NCBI GenBank assembly: GCA_049292975.1 | Contig: JBATRZ010000058.1 | Span: 1-57,850 of the forward strand | Reading direction: 5' to 3' | Length of the DNA: 57,850 nt | Source: JBGSWE01 sp049292975 | GTDB taxonomy: Bacteria > Patescibacteriota > Saccharimonadia > Saccharimonadales > JACDBH01 | Shown: positions 24,595 through 33,319 of the stretch, in pieces | How the letters are laid out: the number at the start of each line of letters is the position of its first letter | Numbering within the stretch: the stretch's first letter is position 1 | The notes under the pieces: model-generated | Databases searched by the model: none | The model's input: only the letters and a program-made list of their open reading frames with translations | What the model was told of the DNA's origin: nothing | Position numbers and translations under genes: made by a program

Positions 24595-26157
24595 ATGGGG
24601 CTACGTGATTTACCCATAAATAAAGCCGAGGCAAGAGTTATGCACATTGATCTTAACTCGTGCTTTGCCATTATCGAGCAGCAGGCTAACCGCCTGCTGC
24701 GTGGCCGGCCGGTGGGTGTAGCCGCCTATGATACGCCGCGGGGCTTTGTGCTGGCTGCCAGCTACGAGGCCAAACGCATGGGAATAAAGCTCGGCGTCAA
24801 TGTGCAAGAGGCCCGGGCTATGTGCCCGGGCATTGTCATCACCACCCCTGATCCTGCCAAGTACCGCGAGGCTCATGCGCGTTTCAAGGAGCTTATGTTG
24901 GAGTACACATCCGACGTCGCACCCAAGAGCATAGACGAGTTCGTGCTGGATCTGACGGGGTCGCCTATTCTACGTTCAGGCAAAAGCATGGAAGACATCG
25001 GCCTGGAAATCAAAGACGCCGTGCGCGAACGCTTAGGCGAGTGGGTAACGGTGAATACCGGTATCGGCCCCAACCGTTTCCTGGCCAAGTATGCCGCCGG
25101 ATTTGATAAGCCCGATGGCATGACACGGATAGATTGGCGCAACCTGGAAAACTACTTCAGGTGCCGCACGCCTCAGACTTGTGCTAGTTTTGGTGCGCCA
25201 GCGAGGACTGCAAAGGAGACGTATCCAAATACGGTAACTGCAGACCGGAGCGGACAAGCCAAGAATAGCCAAGAGGCCGGCAGAGTTTTAGGCAAACCCA
25301 AAAAGCCGGCTGGCCGGTGTGGGGTGTGCGGCGGAATGGATTTAACCGATCTGCCGGGAATAAATACCCGTTACAAGCGCCGTCTGCAGGCCTACGGCAT
25401 CATGACGCCCCTGGACTTCCTGCGGGCAGACAGGCGGATTTTAGAAAAAGTCGTCTTTAAGTCCATCGTGGGCTACTACTGGTATCTGCGTTTGCGCGGA
25501 TATGAGATTGATAAGTTTGAGACCAGGCGCAGTACCATCGGTCATCAATACGCCCTGCCTCATAAGACGTTTAACCGCGATGAACTGGCCAGGCTGCTTA
25601 TGAAGCTGTGCGAAAAAGTCGGGCGCAGGCTGCGCAAAGCCGGCCTGACCGCCGGCGGTATCCACCTGTACCTGAGCTTCGTCAGCTATCAGGAGATGTC
25701 AGGCCCAAGAAACTCCGGATTTATAGAGGCGCGGCCAGAGCCCTCGCACCAGGACGGCCAGTCTGCCGGCTTTGCCAGCGGGCAGGCTGGCCCGGTACAG
25801 AAACTCTGGTGGCATCAGGGCGAAAAACTAGGATACCGCCTATACAGTACCGAGAGTGTCTACCGTGCGGCTAGGAGCCTGCTTGGGCGGGCGGACATCC
25901 CATATAAGGTGCGCGGCATGAGTATCACCACCTTCGACCTGGCCCCGGCAGATCCCGAGCAACTCAACCTATTCGACACTGTACAAGGTTCAACCTTGTA
26001 CAGTCAGCGGAGTTTTAGGGCTGAGCGCCATATCTCGGATGCAGTGGACGAGATTAATAACAGATACGGCGAATTCGTCATCACCCCGGCCACCATGATG
26101 GATATGAACGGCGAAATCCTCGACCGCATCGCTTTCGGCAATATGAGGGATGTATAA
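24595..26157 (+). CDS. Y-family DNA polymerase with in-frame palindromic insertions
   Basis: 520 aa, about 100 longer than typical DinB/UmuC. The palm begins MHIDLNSCFAIIEQQANRLL; SIDEFVLDLTG gives the second catalytic acidic pair, so it looks active. The helix-hairpin-helix thumb starts near MDLTDLPGINTRYKRRL. The extra length lies mostly in loops: residues 198-224 are encoded by an 81-base copy of the rplJ-leader element, about 388-400 by a GGCCAG...CTGGCC inverted repeat, and about 462-470 by a 25-base palindrome. A GRCGVCGGMD segment with two cysteines precedes the thumb. Last gene of the operon. Error-prone bypass of DNA damage is the expected role. Confidence 0.9.
   Translation: MGLRDLPINKAEARVMHIDLNSCFAIIEQQANRLLRGRPVGVAAYDTPRGFVLAASYEAKRMGIKLGVNVQEARAMCPGIVITTPDPAKYREAHARFKELMLEYTSDVAPKSIDEFVLDLTGSPILRSGKSMEDIGLEIKDAVRERLGEWVTVNTGIGPNRFLAKYAAGFDKPDGMTRIDWRNLENYFRCRTPQTCASFGAPARTAKETYPNTVTADRSGQAKNSQEAGRVLGKPKKPAGRCGVCGGMDLTDLPGINTRYKRRLQAYGIMTPLDFLRADRRILEKVVFKSIVGYYWYLRLRGYEIDKFETRRSTIGHQYALPHKTFNRDELARLLMKLCEKVGRRLRKAGLTAGGIHLYLSFVSYQEMSGPRNSGFIEARPEPSHQDGQSAGFASGQAGPVQKLWWHQGEKLGYRLYSTESVYRAARSLLGRADIPYKVRGMSITTFDLAPADPEQLNLFDTVQGSTLYSQRSFRAERHISDAVDEINNRYGEFVITPATMMDMNGEILDRIAFGNMRDV
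25186..25266 (+). repeat. 81-base palindromic element inserted in frame in the polymerase gene
   Basis: Starts AGTTTTGGTGCGCCAGCGAG and ends GACAAGCCAAGAAT. It aligns end to end with 5704-5625 (minus strand), including CGTATCCAAATACGGTAACT against CGTATTCCAATACGGTGACT. It is exactly 27 codons and begins on a codon boundary, so the host frame is kept. Confidence 0.78.
25756..25792 (+). repeat. inverted repeat inside the polymerase gene
   Basis: Arms GGCCAGTCTGCC (25756-25767) and GGCAGGCTGGCC (25781-25792), 11 of 12 pairs plus one GT. It encodes a Gly/Ala/Ser/Gln-rich loop absent from typical Y-family enzymes. Confidence 0.6.
25979..26003 (+). repeat. 25-base near-perfect palindrome inside the polymerase gene
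   Basis: CTGTACAAGGTT, one central C, AACCTTGTACAG: 12-bp arms with a single-base centre. It encodes part of a loop near the C-terminal clamp-binding region (LNLFDTVQ just upstream). Confidence 0.75.
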
Positions 26158-26246
26158 GTAAAATCCGTTGTGGTTCCCGATAATAAACCTAGCCTGGTAT
26201 GAAAAGCGGGCGTAGAATAATGAACAGTCTAAGTATTGGAGGGAGT

Positions 26247-27455
26247 ATGCTGCAGACCGCCCATGCGCTTATCAAGGGGGTTGGACGCGATCTTGGTTTG
26301 AACAACGAGCAAATAGAATCATTTTTGGCCACCGACCATGACCATGCCTTTGAAGTAAAGCTCAAAAACGGTAAAAAGTTCAGCGCCTACCGGGTGCAGC
26401 ACAATAATCGCCTAGGACCTTACAAAGGCGGTATCCGCTATCATCCGGATGTAGACCTGGCTGAAGTCAAGGCGTTAGCTACCCTTATGAGCATCAAAAC
26501 CGCAGCTGTTGGTCTGCCGCTGGGTGGCGGCAAGGGCGGCATATCTGTTGATCCGCGCACTCTGGACAACGGAGAGCTGGAGGAGTTATCACGCGAATAC
26601 GTACGCCGGCTAGCTCCTCATATCGGACCGGACACGGATGTGCCGGCACCAGATGTTAGCACCACTGCTGAGATTATCGACTGGATGGTGGATGAATACG
26701 AAAAGCTGACTAGCGATAGCTCCAGGGCTTGCTTTACCGGCAAATCCCTAGCTAACGGCGGTTCTGAAGGGCGCGAAGCCGCTACTGGCCGCGGCGGTGT
26801 GATTGTACTTGACCGATTGCTTGAGCTACAGGAGCTATCAGGCCGGCCATTGACCTATGCGGTGCAGGGTTTTGGCAATGTCGGCTCGTTTTTTGGCATT
26901 GTCGCCGAAGCGGAACACCCCGGCTGGAAACTAATTGCTGCCACCGATTCAAGCGGTGGCATTATGGATCATGGCGGCCTAAGCGCTATTGAACTAGACC
27001 GTTTTAAGCGCCTGGGTAACAAGCTGGCTGACTTCCCGGCCCCTAAATTCATAAGCAACGAAGACTTAATCAACCTCAAGGTTGACGTGCTGGTGCTGGC
27101 GGCTTTGGGTGACGCCGTCACCAGCAAAAATGCCGATAAAGTCAAAGCCAAATACATCCTGGAGTTAGCCAATGGTCCGGTTAATGACCATGCCTACCGC
27201 TACTTGACCAAGCGGGGTGTCTTGGTGGTGCCGGATGTGTTGGCAAATGCTGGAGGCGTGATTGTGAGCTACCTGGAATGGTTGCAAAACCGGGCGCTCG
27301 AATCATGGCCAGAGGCCAGGGTCAACCAAGAACTGGCGCGGTATTTGACTTCGGCAACCGATAATATTTTTAAGCAGTCAAGAAACCACGATGGTTCGCT
27401 CAAAGAAGCTGCCTGCGCGGTAGCCATAAAACGAATTTTGTCACTCGAAGATTAA
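26247..27455 (+). CDS. gdhA: glutamate dehydrogenase
   Basis: 402 aa from the ATG at 26247 behind GGAGGGAGT; two in-frame upstream ATGs (26199, 26220) give 418 or 411 aa but lack a ribosome binding site. Interconverts glutamate with 2-oxoglutarate and ammonia. Signatures: RVQHNNRLGPYKGGIRYHP, the lysine-rich LPLGGGKGGI, DVPAPDVSTT and the Rossmann motif VQGFGNVGSFFG. Cofactor preference cannot be assigned safely. Monocistronic by spacing; the promoter is not clear. Confidence 0.93.
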   Translation: MLQTAHALIKGVGRDLGLNNEQIESFLATDHDHAFEVKLKNGKKFSAYRVQHNNRLGPYKGGIRYHPDVDLAEVKALATLMSIKTAAVGLPLGGGKGGISVDPRTLDNGELEELSREYVRRLAPHIGPDTDVPAPDVSTTAEIIDWMVDEYEKLTSDSSRACFTGKSLANGGSEGREAATGRGGVIVLDRLLELQELSGRPLTYAVQGFGNVGSFFGIVAEAEHPGWKLIAATDSSGGIMDHGGLSAIELDRFKRLGNKLADFPAPKFISNEDLINLKVDVLVLAALGDAVTSKNADKVKAKYILELANGPVNDHAYRYLTKRGVLVVPDVLANAGGVIVSYLEWLQNRALESWPEARVNQELARYLTSATDNIFKQSRNHDGSLKEAACAVAIKRILSLED

Positions 27456-27514
27456 GTTATCCACTAAATTATGTATGGAAGTCTAAAAACACCGGTAAAA
27501 CGCTGTAAAAAACC

Positions 27515-27543
27515 TTGGTTATTACGCTTATGTTCACTATAAT
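27515..27543 (+). promoter_or_regulatory. promoter of the alpha-glucan operon
   Basis: TTGGTT at 27515-27520, 17-base spacer, TATAAT at 27538-27543. The predicted start near 27550 leaves a leader of about 140 bases. Confidence 0.8.
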
Positions 27544-27578
27544 GTATGTTAATAACCGTAAACATTACAAAAGAGGGC

Positions 27579-27688
27579 GATGAATCCCGCAGGATTCCAA
27601 GAGACGAGCATGATAAATTGCACGGTTGAAGCTGTTAGCATGCGTCAGACGTACTATGTACGCAGAAAGGTTAGTGGAATCTGACGGG
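27579..27688 (+). repeat. start-adjacent inverted repeat in the glucan-operon leader
   Basis: Contains ATGAATCCCGCAGGATTC, then CGTCAGA (27643-27649) and its inverse TCTGACG (27680-27686), which ends two bases before the ATG as TCTGACGGGATG. The GAAAGG ribosome binding site lies in the loop. The same layout precedes rplO and rpmJ. Confidence 0.55.
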
Positions 27689-28909
27689 ATGAAAGTACTA
27701 ATGCTAGGGTGGGAATTACCACCTCACAACAGCGGCGGGCTGGGCGTAGCATGCTACCAACTATGCAAGGCTCTCTCTAAAAAAGGCGTGGGTATTGAAT
27801 TTATCCTGCCCTACACTGCCGATCACGGCGATATTGATTTTATGAACATCAGGCCGGCGCATCCGCAGGGTATCAAGGCTATTCAAAAAAGCGGTATCGC
27901 CTACGACAGTTATAAATATATTTACGAGGACGGCCATGAGGAGTGGATGGATATGTACGGCCAGCAGGCCGCTTACGAGACGGCTGTGGGTGAACTCGTT
28001 CCCCTGATGGAGTTTGATGTCATCCATGCGCACGACTGGCTGACCTTCCGGGCAGGACTAAGAGCCCGCCAGGTATCGGGCAGGCCGCTTATATTGCATG
28101 TGCATTCCATTGAGTCTGACCGTGCCGCCCGCGAAGGCGGCGGTAATCCGTTGGTACGCGAAATAGAAGGCCTCAGTTTCCTGCTGGCTGACCGCATCGT
28201 CGCCGTGAGCAACCACACCAAGAAAGCCATCATCCGCGAGTACGACATTCCTGCCGGCAAAATTGATGTCGTACATAACAGTTTGGATCTTGATATGGTT
28301 GAACCGCTGGCAGAAGAAAGCACTCACGCCTATCTTGAAGCCATGAAGGCCCAGGGTTGGCGCGTTGTCGTAAACATTGGCCGCCTGACCGTGCAGAAGG
28401 GCCTGACTAACCTGCTGTACGCGGCCAAGGCGGTTGTGGATAGGGCACCAAAAACCCTGTTCCTGATAGTGGGATCCGGCGAGCAATACAATGAGCTGAT
28501 TGAGCTAGCTGCTGAGCTTGGTATTTCGCGTAATGTCATAATCACCGGTTTCCAGCGCGGGGCGCGTTGGCGTGACAGTTTTGCAGCGGGCGATTTGTTC
28601 GTTATGCCGTCAGTATCGGAGCCGTTTGGCCTAACCCCGCTTGAGGCCGCCGGCTACGGCACACCTTCGCTCATTACCAAGCAATCTGGCGTAGCCGAGG
28701 TCTTTACACACTGCCTGAAGGTGGATTTTTGGGATATCAACGAAATGGCCAACCAGATTACCGCAGTCGTGACCAGTGATGCCCTGCGTGATGTCCTGCA
28801 CGAAAACGCGCAGGCCGAATACAACGAACTGTCCTGGCACCCCGCTGCTGATAAGTTAAAAGCGTGGTATGAGTCACATATCGAACAGTTGCAAGGAGCG
28901 GCGGCATGA
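27689..28909 (+). CDS. family 4 glycosyltransferase (glycogen/starch-synthase-like)
   Basis: 406 aa from MKVLMLGWELPPHNSGGLGV; the in-frame start 21 codons upstream is not supported. The N-terminal Rossmann domain has the KxGGLG-like SGGLGVACYQL and HAHDWLTFRAGL; the C-terminal donor domain has NIGRLTVQKGLTNLLYA and MPSVSEPFGLTPLEAAGYG with the E-x7-E motif. These enzymes transfer glucose from a nucleotide sugar to an alpha-glucan or acceptor. Next to GH57 and GH15 it suggests a storage-glucan cycle. Confidence 0.9.
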   Translation: MKVLMLGWELPPHNSGGLGVACYQLCKALSKKGVGIEFILPYTADHGDIDFMNIRPAHPQGIKAIQKSGIAYDSYKYIYEDGHEEWMDMYGQQAAYETAVGELVPLMEFDVIHAHDWLTFRAGLRARQVSGRPLILHVHSIESDRAAREGGGNPLVREIEGLSFLLADRIVAVSNHTKKAIIREYDIPAGKIDVVHNSLDLDMVEPLAEESTHAYLEAMKAQGWRVVVNIGRLTVQKGLTNLLYAAKAVVDRAPKTLFLIVGSGEQYNELIELAAELGISRNVIITGFQRGARWRDSFAAGDLFVMPSVSEPFGLTPLEAAGYGTPSLITKQSGVAEVFTHCLKVDFWDINEMANQITAVVTSDALRDVLHENAQAEYNELSWHPAADKLKAWYESHIEQLQGAAA

Positions 28910-29045
28910 GAAAACAACTCTCCTGTCACCTGTCACCTGTCACAAAACATTATCCTGCCACCTGTCACAATGGTTACACGCTAATCGTTACAGTATCGTT
29001 ACAAGTCACACGTAACAAGTTAATTAGCTCAGGAGCTTTAGTCTC
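28910..29045 (+). repeat. heptad repeat element in the glucan operon, copy 1
   Basis: CCTGTCA repeats three times in tandem near 28922-28942 and again later; the 3' half carries GTTACAC, GTTACAG, GTTACAAG and GTAACAAG, partly complementary to CTGTCAC. It ends in AGCTCAGGAGCT, a palindrome around the ribosome binding site. Confidence 0.65.
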
Positions 29046-30245
29046 ATGAGTAAGTCTATAGTTTTGTACCTGCACGTTCATCAACCATACCGCGTACGGC
29101 ACTACACTATCTTTGATGCCGGACAGCACCATGACTATTTTGACGCACCGCTTGATGCCAAAGAGTCAAACGAAGCCGTCATACGAAAAGTAGCCGGAAA
29201 GTCATATCTGCCCACCAACCAGTTGCTGCTAGAGCTGCTAAATAAATATCCTGGCTTCAAGCTGAGCCTGAGTATCACCGGCACCATCATTGAACAGCTT
29301 GAGGAATGGGCACCCGATGTACTAGACAGCTTTAAGGCACTAACAGATACCGGCCGCGTTGAGATAGTTGCCGAGACCTACCACCATTCCCTGGCCTTCT
29401 TTTATTCACGCGAGGAGTTTGAGCGCCAAGTTGAGCTGCATGCGCATAAGATCCAGCAGGTCTTCAACCAGACCCCCAAAGTCTTCCGTAACACCGAGCT
29501 GGCCTACAATAACCAGCTTGCGCAGTGGGCTGACGAAGCAGGCTATAAAGGAATTCTAGCCGAAGGCTGGGATCCAGTACTTGGTTGGCGCAGCCCGAAC
29601 TTTGTCTACCGCCCGGCGGATACCAAAAACGTGCGCCTGCTTATGAAAAACTACAAGCTCAGTGATGACATTGCCTTCCGTTTTGGCAACAAAGCCTGGG
29701 AAGAATACCCGCTAAGTGCTGATAAATACGCCCATTGGCTGTCTGAGGCGGGCGACGCAACTAACTTCAATCTGTTCATGGATTACGAAACTTTTGGTGA
29801 GCACCAGTGGGAAGACACCGGTATCTTTGATTTCTTACGTAACCTGCCAGAGGAATGGCTAAAAGAAGAAAATCATGATTTTAAGACCGTCAGCGAAGTT
29901 ATAGACACCAATGAGCCAAAGGATAGCGTGGATATGCCCGATACAGTTACCTGGGCCGACACCGAGCGTGATCTGACCGCCTGGCTGGGTAATAAGATGC
30001 AGCAGGAAGCTTCTGACGCTATTTATGGTCTTGAGGCGGCCGTGTTTGAGTGTAATGATCCCGTACTGGTGGCCGATTGGCGCAAGCTGACAACTTCTGA
30101 TCATTTCTACTACATGTGTACAAAATGGTTCAACGACGGCGACGTACATGCCTATTTCAGCCCGTATGACACGCCGTACGAAGCCTTTATAAACTTTATG
30201 AACGCCTGGCATGATATCCGCTACCGCCTGGGAGAAAAGGCATGA
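29046..30245 (+). CDS. GH57 alpha-amylase-family hydrolase
   Basis: 399 aa, no signal peptide, so cytoplasmic. GH57 conserved regions in order: YLHVHQPYRVRHY, a central His segment (AETYHHSLAFFYS), the nucleophile in NTELAY (Glu about 151) and the acid/base in FMDYETFGEHQ (Asp about 246). Retaining cleavage or transfer of alpha-1,4-glucans. Second gene of the operon, between a GT4 and a glucoamylase. Confidence 0.92.
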   Translation: MSKSIVLYLHVHQPYRVRHYTIFDAGQHHDYFDAPLDAKESNEAVIRKVAGKSYLPTNQLLLELLNKYPGFKLSLSITGTIIEQLEEWAPDVLDSFKALTDTGRVEIVAETYHHSLAFFYSREEFERQVELHAHKIQQVFNQTPKVFRNTELAYNNQLAQWADEAGYKGILAEGWDPVLGWRSPNFVYRPADTKNVRLLMKNYKLSDDIAFRFGNKAWEEYPLSADKYAHWLSEAGDATNFNLFMDYETFGEHQWEDTGIFDFLRNLPEEWLKEENHDFKTVSEVIDTNEPKDSVDMPDTVTWADTERDLTAWLGNKMQQEASDAIYGLEAAVFECNDPVLVADWRKLTTSDHFYYMCTKWFNDGDVHAYFSPYDTPYEAFINFMNAWHDIRYRLGEKA

Positions 30246-30375
30246 ATTTAACATTTAACATTTCACAGTTCACAATAATTTCACATTTGTCATTTAACAG
30301 CGCAGCTTTACTGCTGCCAAAAATGAAAATTGTGAAGTGTGATTTGAAAATTGCATCAATCAAAGAGGTTGCCTG
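30246..30375 (+). repeat. heptad hairpin in the glucan operon, copy 2
   Basis: Shares an identical 30-mer (30280-30309) with the rplX-rplE spacer (52731-52702), in the same orientation relative to transcription. 5' arm: TTCACAT-type heptads; core AGCGCAGC...GCTGCC; 3' arm: AATGAAA, ATTGTGA, TTTGAAA, ATTG. It ends in AGAGGTTGCCTG before the next ATG. Confidence 0.8.
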
Positions 30376-32307
30376 ATGGGCCGGCCGGTCGTGCTATCAA
30401 ACGGCTCGATGTTTGTTGCCCTCAACGAAGACGGCCTGGTGCACGATTTCTACTATCCATACGTAGGGCTTGAGAACCTTACCACGGCCCGCTCGGCTAT
30501 GCACAAGATTGGCGTGTGGGCAGACGGCAACTTCAGCTGGACTAGCGATACCGTTTGGAGTATCTCTGTTGATTTTGAAGACGAGGCGCTTATTAGCAAC
30601 ATCGTTATGACAAATGAGGAAATGGGGCTGGAGCTGCACTTCCAAGACTTCGTAGACAGCTCGGTTAATGCTTTCTGCCGGCATATCAAGGTTGTCAATA
30701 AATACGAGCACCAGCGTGATGTGCGGATTTTCATGCACCAGGTCTTCCAGATATCACATGCCGGCCGGGCCGATACGGCCCTGTACGAGCCAGACGGTAA
30801 TTATCTAGTCGATTACAAGGGCCGCTGCAGCCTGCTGATATATGCCGAGAACGGCGACGGCACGCCATTTGACCAATATGCCGTAGGCAACTACGGCATC
30901 GAGGGCAAAGAAGGTACGTTTAAAGATGCTGAAGACGGTGAGCTTTCTAACAACCCTGTAGAACACGGCGGCGTTGATTCGGTCATCCGCTTGCTTGTTC
31001 CATTGGGCGGTGCGCAAGCCCGCACACTAGACTACTGGGTCATCTGTGCCAGCTCCCAGCAGGATGCTGATACTATTCATGAGCAGCTGCGGCAAGAAGG
31101 CTTGGCGGCACGCGTGCGGGCCGTACGCAGCTGGTGGGAGAAGTGGATGGATGTATCACGGCCCAAGCTGGCCAAGCTGGATAGCCGGTACCGTGAGTTA
31201 TCAAAAAAATCGCTGCTTATCATCAAGGCCCATACCGATGTACGCGGCGGTATCCTGGCATCGGGTGATTCAAGTATTTTCAATTACGGGCGCGATTATT
31301 ACTGTTACTGCTGGCCCCGTGATGGTGCCTATGCTATCTGGCCGCTTATGCGGCTAGGCTATAAGCAGGAAGCACGCAACTTCTTCGAATTCTGCCGTGA
31401 CATCATTAGCAAAGATGGTTACATGATGCACAAATACCAGCCCGATAGGTCTATCGGCAGCACCTGGCATCCGTTAGTGCACGGCCAGCGCCGCGAGCTG
31501 GCCATCCAAGAAGATGAGACGGCGATCGTTATCATCATGCTTGGTGAATACCTTAAACACTCTGGAGACCGTGAGTTCGTGGAGCTGCTCTATGACACGC
31601 TAGTGCGTCCATCGGCTCAGTTTATGCGCTCGTATATAGATAAAGCGACTATGTTGCCGCACGCCAGCTATGATCTGTGGGAAGAAAAGTTCCTAACTAG
31701 CACGTACACTGCCGCGGTGACTTACGCATCACTTAAAGTCGCTGCCATGTTTGCAAAAGAATTTGAATATCCCGATGACAATGTCGCCTGGAATGGGGCG
31801 GCAGACCGGATAGCTTCAAACTTCAGCATTCTTTTTAATAAGGAGCGCCGCGCTTTTTGTAAGGGTCTGCTACTTAATGCCGACAATTCCATAACGTACG
31901 ATAACACCCTGGATATCTCCAGCATGTACGGCACGATGATGTTCGGCCCTGAGGGTACGAAGCCGATGCTGGATGAAACCGTGCGGCTGATAGAACGCAC
32001 GCTCATGGACCATTCACCATCCGGCGGATCGCCGCGCTACGAACAGGATAACTACATGCGCACTGATAATGACTACCAGGGCAACCCGTGGTTTATCACA
32101 TCGTTCTGGTTAGCGCAGTATTATCATGAGCAAGGCCAAACCGAGCGCGCTCACGAAATTATGGCTTGGGCCGCCAGCAAGACTACCGCCAGCGGGGTAT
32201 TCAGCGAGCAGATTGATCCAAAGAACAGCCAGCAGCGCAGTGTTGCCCCGCTTGTTTGGAGCCACGCCGAATACATTAACACTGCCCTGGACCTAGCTAA
32301 TCTTTAA
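30376..32307 (+). CDS. GH15 glucoamylase-like glycoside hydrolase
   Basis: 643 aa, no signal peptide. The N-terminal beta-sandwich domain starts GRPVVLSNGSMFVALNEDG with YPYVGLENLTTARSAMH; the (alpha/alpha)6 catalytic domain contains YYCYCWPRDGAYAIW, ELAIQEDETAIVI, SYDLWEEKF (acid Glu) and VWSHAEYINTALDLA (base Glu). Inverting exo-hydrolysis releasing glucose from alpha-glucans or trehalose-type substrates. Last gene of the operon; a strong terminator follows. Confidence 0.92.
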   Translation: MGRPVVLSNGSMFVALNEDGLVHDFYYPYVGLENLTTARSAMHKIGVWADGNFSWTSDTVWSISVDFEDEALISNIVMTNEEMGLELHFQDFVDSSVNAFCRHIKVVNKYEHQRDVRIFMHQVFQISHAGRADTALYEPDGNYLVDYKGRCSLLIYAENGDGTPFDQYAVGNYGIEGKEGTFKDAEDGELSNNPVEHGGVDSVIRLLVPLGGAQARTLDYWVICASSQQDADTIHEQLRQEGLAARVRAVRSWWEKWMDVSRPKLAKLDSRYRELSKKSLLIIKAHTDVRGGILASGDSSIFNYGRDYYCYCWPRDGAYAIWPLMRLGYKQEARNFFEFCRDIISKDGYMMHKYQPDRSIGSTWHPLVHGQRRELAIQEDETAIVIIMLGEYLKHSGDREFVELLYDTLVRPSAQFMRSYIDKATMLPHASYDLWEEKFLTSTYTAAVTYASLKVAAMFAKEFEYPDDNVAWNGAADRIASNFSILFNKERRAFCKGLLLNADNSITYDNTLDISSMYGTMMFGPEGTKPMLDETVRLIERTLMDHSPSGGSPRYEQDNYMRTDNDYQGNPWFITSFWLAQYYHEQGQTERAHEIMAWAASKTTASGVFSEQIDPKNSQQRSVAPLVWSHAEYINTALDLANL

Positions 32308-32336
32308 ATATCAGATATCTCGTTTATCACATATAA

Positions 32337-32363
32337 AAATAGCCCCTGTGCGGGCTATTTTTT
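32337..32363. terminator. bidirectional terminator between GH15 and rpmG
   Basis: Arms AAATAGCCC and GGGCTATTT with a 6-base loop and T-runs on both strands. On the minus strand it overlaps the rpmG stop codon. Confidence 0.88.
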
Positions 32364-32558
32364 AGGGTTTACGGTGTTTCTACCGAGGTTCTTCTTGGTC
32401 TCTTCATACCAAGCATGGGTACGGGCCACCGGATCGTACTTGCGAAGACGCAGTTTCTCGGGGGTATTCATGGTATTTTTGGTGGTGTAGTACGTGCGGT
32501 GACCGCTTAGTTCGCTCACTAAGCCTACGATTTTCCGCTTGTCGCCTTTTTTCGCCAT
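32355..32558 (-). CDS. rpmG: 50S ribosomal protein L33, zinc-free form
   Basis: 67 aa. Core: TYYTTKNTMNTPEKLRLRKY, as in L33. The four cysteines of the zinc-binding form are absent; SELSGH and DPVAR occupy those places. It has about 12 extra C-terminal residues. The start lies only about 3 bases after the predicted transcription start, so the message is nearly leaderless. Confidence 0.9.
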   Translation of the reverse strand: MAKKGDKRKIVGLVSELSGHRTYYTTKNTMNTPEKLRLRKYDPVARTHAWYEETKKNLGRNTVNPKK

Positions 32559-32567
32559 TGCCGCGTA

Positions 32568-32596
32568 ATTATAGCTAATAACACCTTAGATGTCAA
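32568..32596 (-). promoter_or_regulatory. perfect-consensus promoter of rpmG
   Basis: Minus strand TTGACA (32596-32591), spacer of 17, TATAAT (32573-32568). Predicted start 32561, three bases before the ATG. The -35 box overlaps the stop of the upstream gene. Confidence 0.92.
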
Positions 32597-32976
32597 ACTA
32601 TTGCCCGTTCGCTATCTAGCAGTTTGTAATACTCGCCATCCCAGTCCGCAGTATTATCAAACTCTTTGCCAAACGCGGGCTTAGGATCAGGATCAAATGA
32701 ACCTTCACCGTCATTACCCCAGCCGCCTCCGTATCCGCGGTAGCGTTCTAATAGCTCAGCCAATACGGGCACACTGACCGCGGCAGCTCCTAGTAAAACC
32801 GATATCCTAGACATATCGTTGGCGGTTGTATATGTTTCAGTCTGATACTCGACAAAAGCACTGATAGTTAAAGCAGAGGCTCCTAAAACGCTTGCGCTTA
32901 TACGTGTTCTAGCTTCTGATTTTCTGGATTCAAGATCAGCAGGCTTGGGGTTGGGTCTGAATAAGCGTTTAAACAT
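32593..32976 (-). CDS. hypothetical protein with two hydrophobic segments
   Basis: 127 aa. A basic N-terminus (MFKRLFRPNPKP) is followed by hydrophobic stretches near 27-43 (ISASVLGASALTISAFV) and 58-75 (ISVLLGAAAVSVPVLAEL), then a Gly/Asp-rich acidic tail. Probably a small two-helix membrane protein. It follows tRNA-Thr on the same strand and may be co-transcribed. Family not recognised. Confidence 0.55.
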   Translation of the reverse strand: MFKRLFRPNPKPADLESRKSEARTRISASVLGASALTISAFVEYQTETYTTANDMSRISVLLGAAAVSVPVLAELLERYRGYGGGWGNDGEGSFDPDPKPAFGKEFDNTADWDGEYYKLLDSERAIV

Positions 32977-32995
32977 GGTGCTCGTGTTATAAAAA

Positions 32996-33070
<75 letters not shown>

Positions 33071-33085
33071 ATAAATACGGCTGTA

Positions 33086-33114
33086 ATGATACCAATTTTT
33101 ACCCTTTAATTCAA
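33086..33114 (-). promoter_or_regulatory. promoter of tRNA-Thr(GGT)
   Basis: Minus strand TTGAAT (33114-33109), 17-base spacer, TATCAT (33091-33086), 15 bases before the tRNA 5' end. Confidence 0.7.
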
Positions 33115-33319
33115 GATAGGGGCGCTAGCTAAGCGTATTCCATACAAATCATAGTGAAAGCTATATTATAATTGTAACATGTTGTAATTCTTAACACACT
33201 TTGCTGGCCCTGTTTGCCTCATTCCTGGCCCTACCGAAAGAAACGCTTTTTATTGTTTTTTATAGACTTGACAATATTCATAGGCAACAGTTGGTTAAAA
33301 TAACAGTTAAGGATACTCA

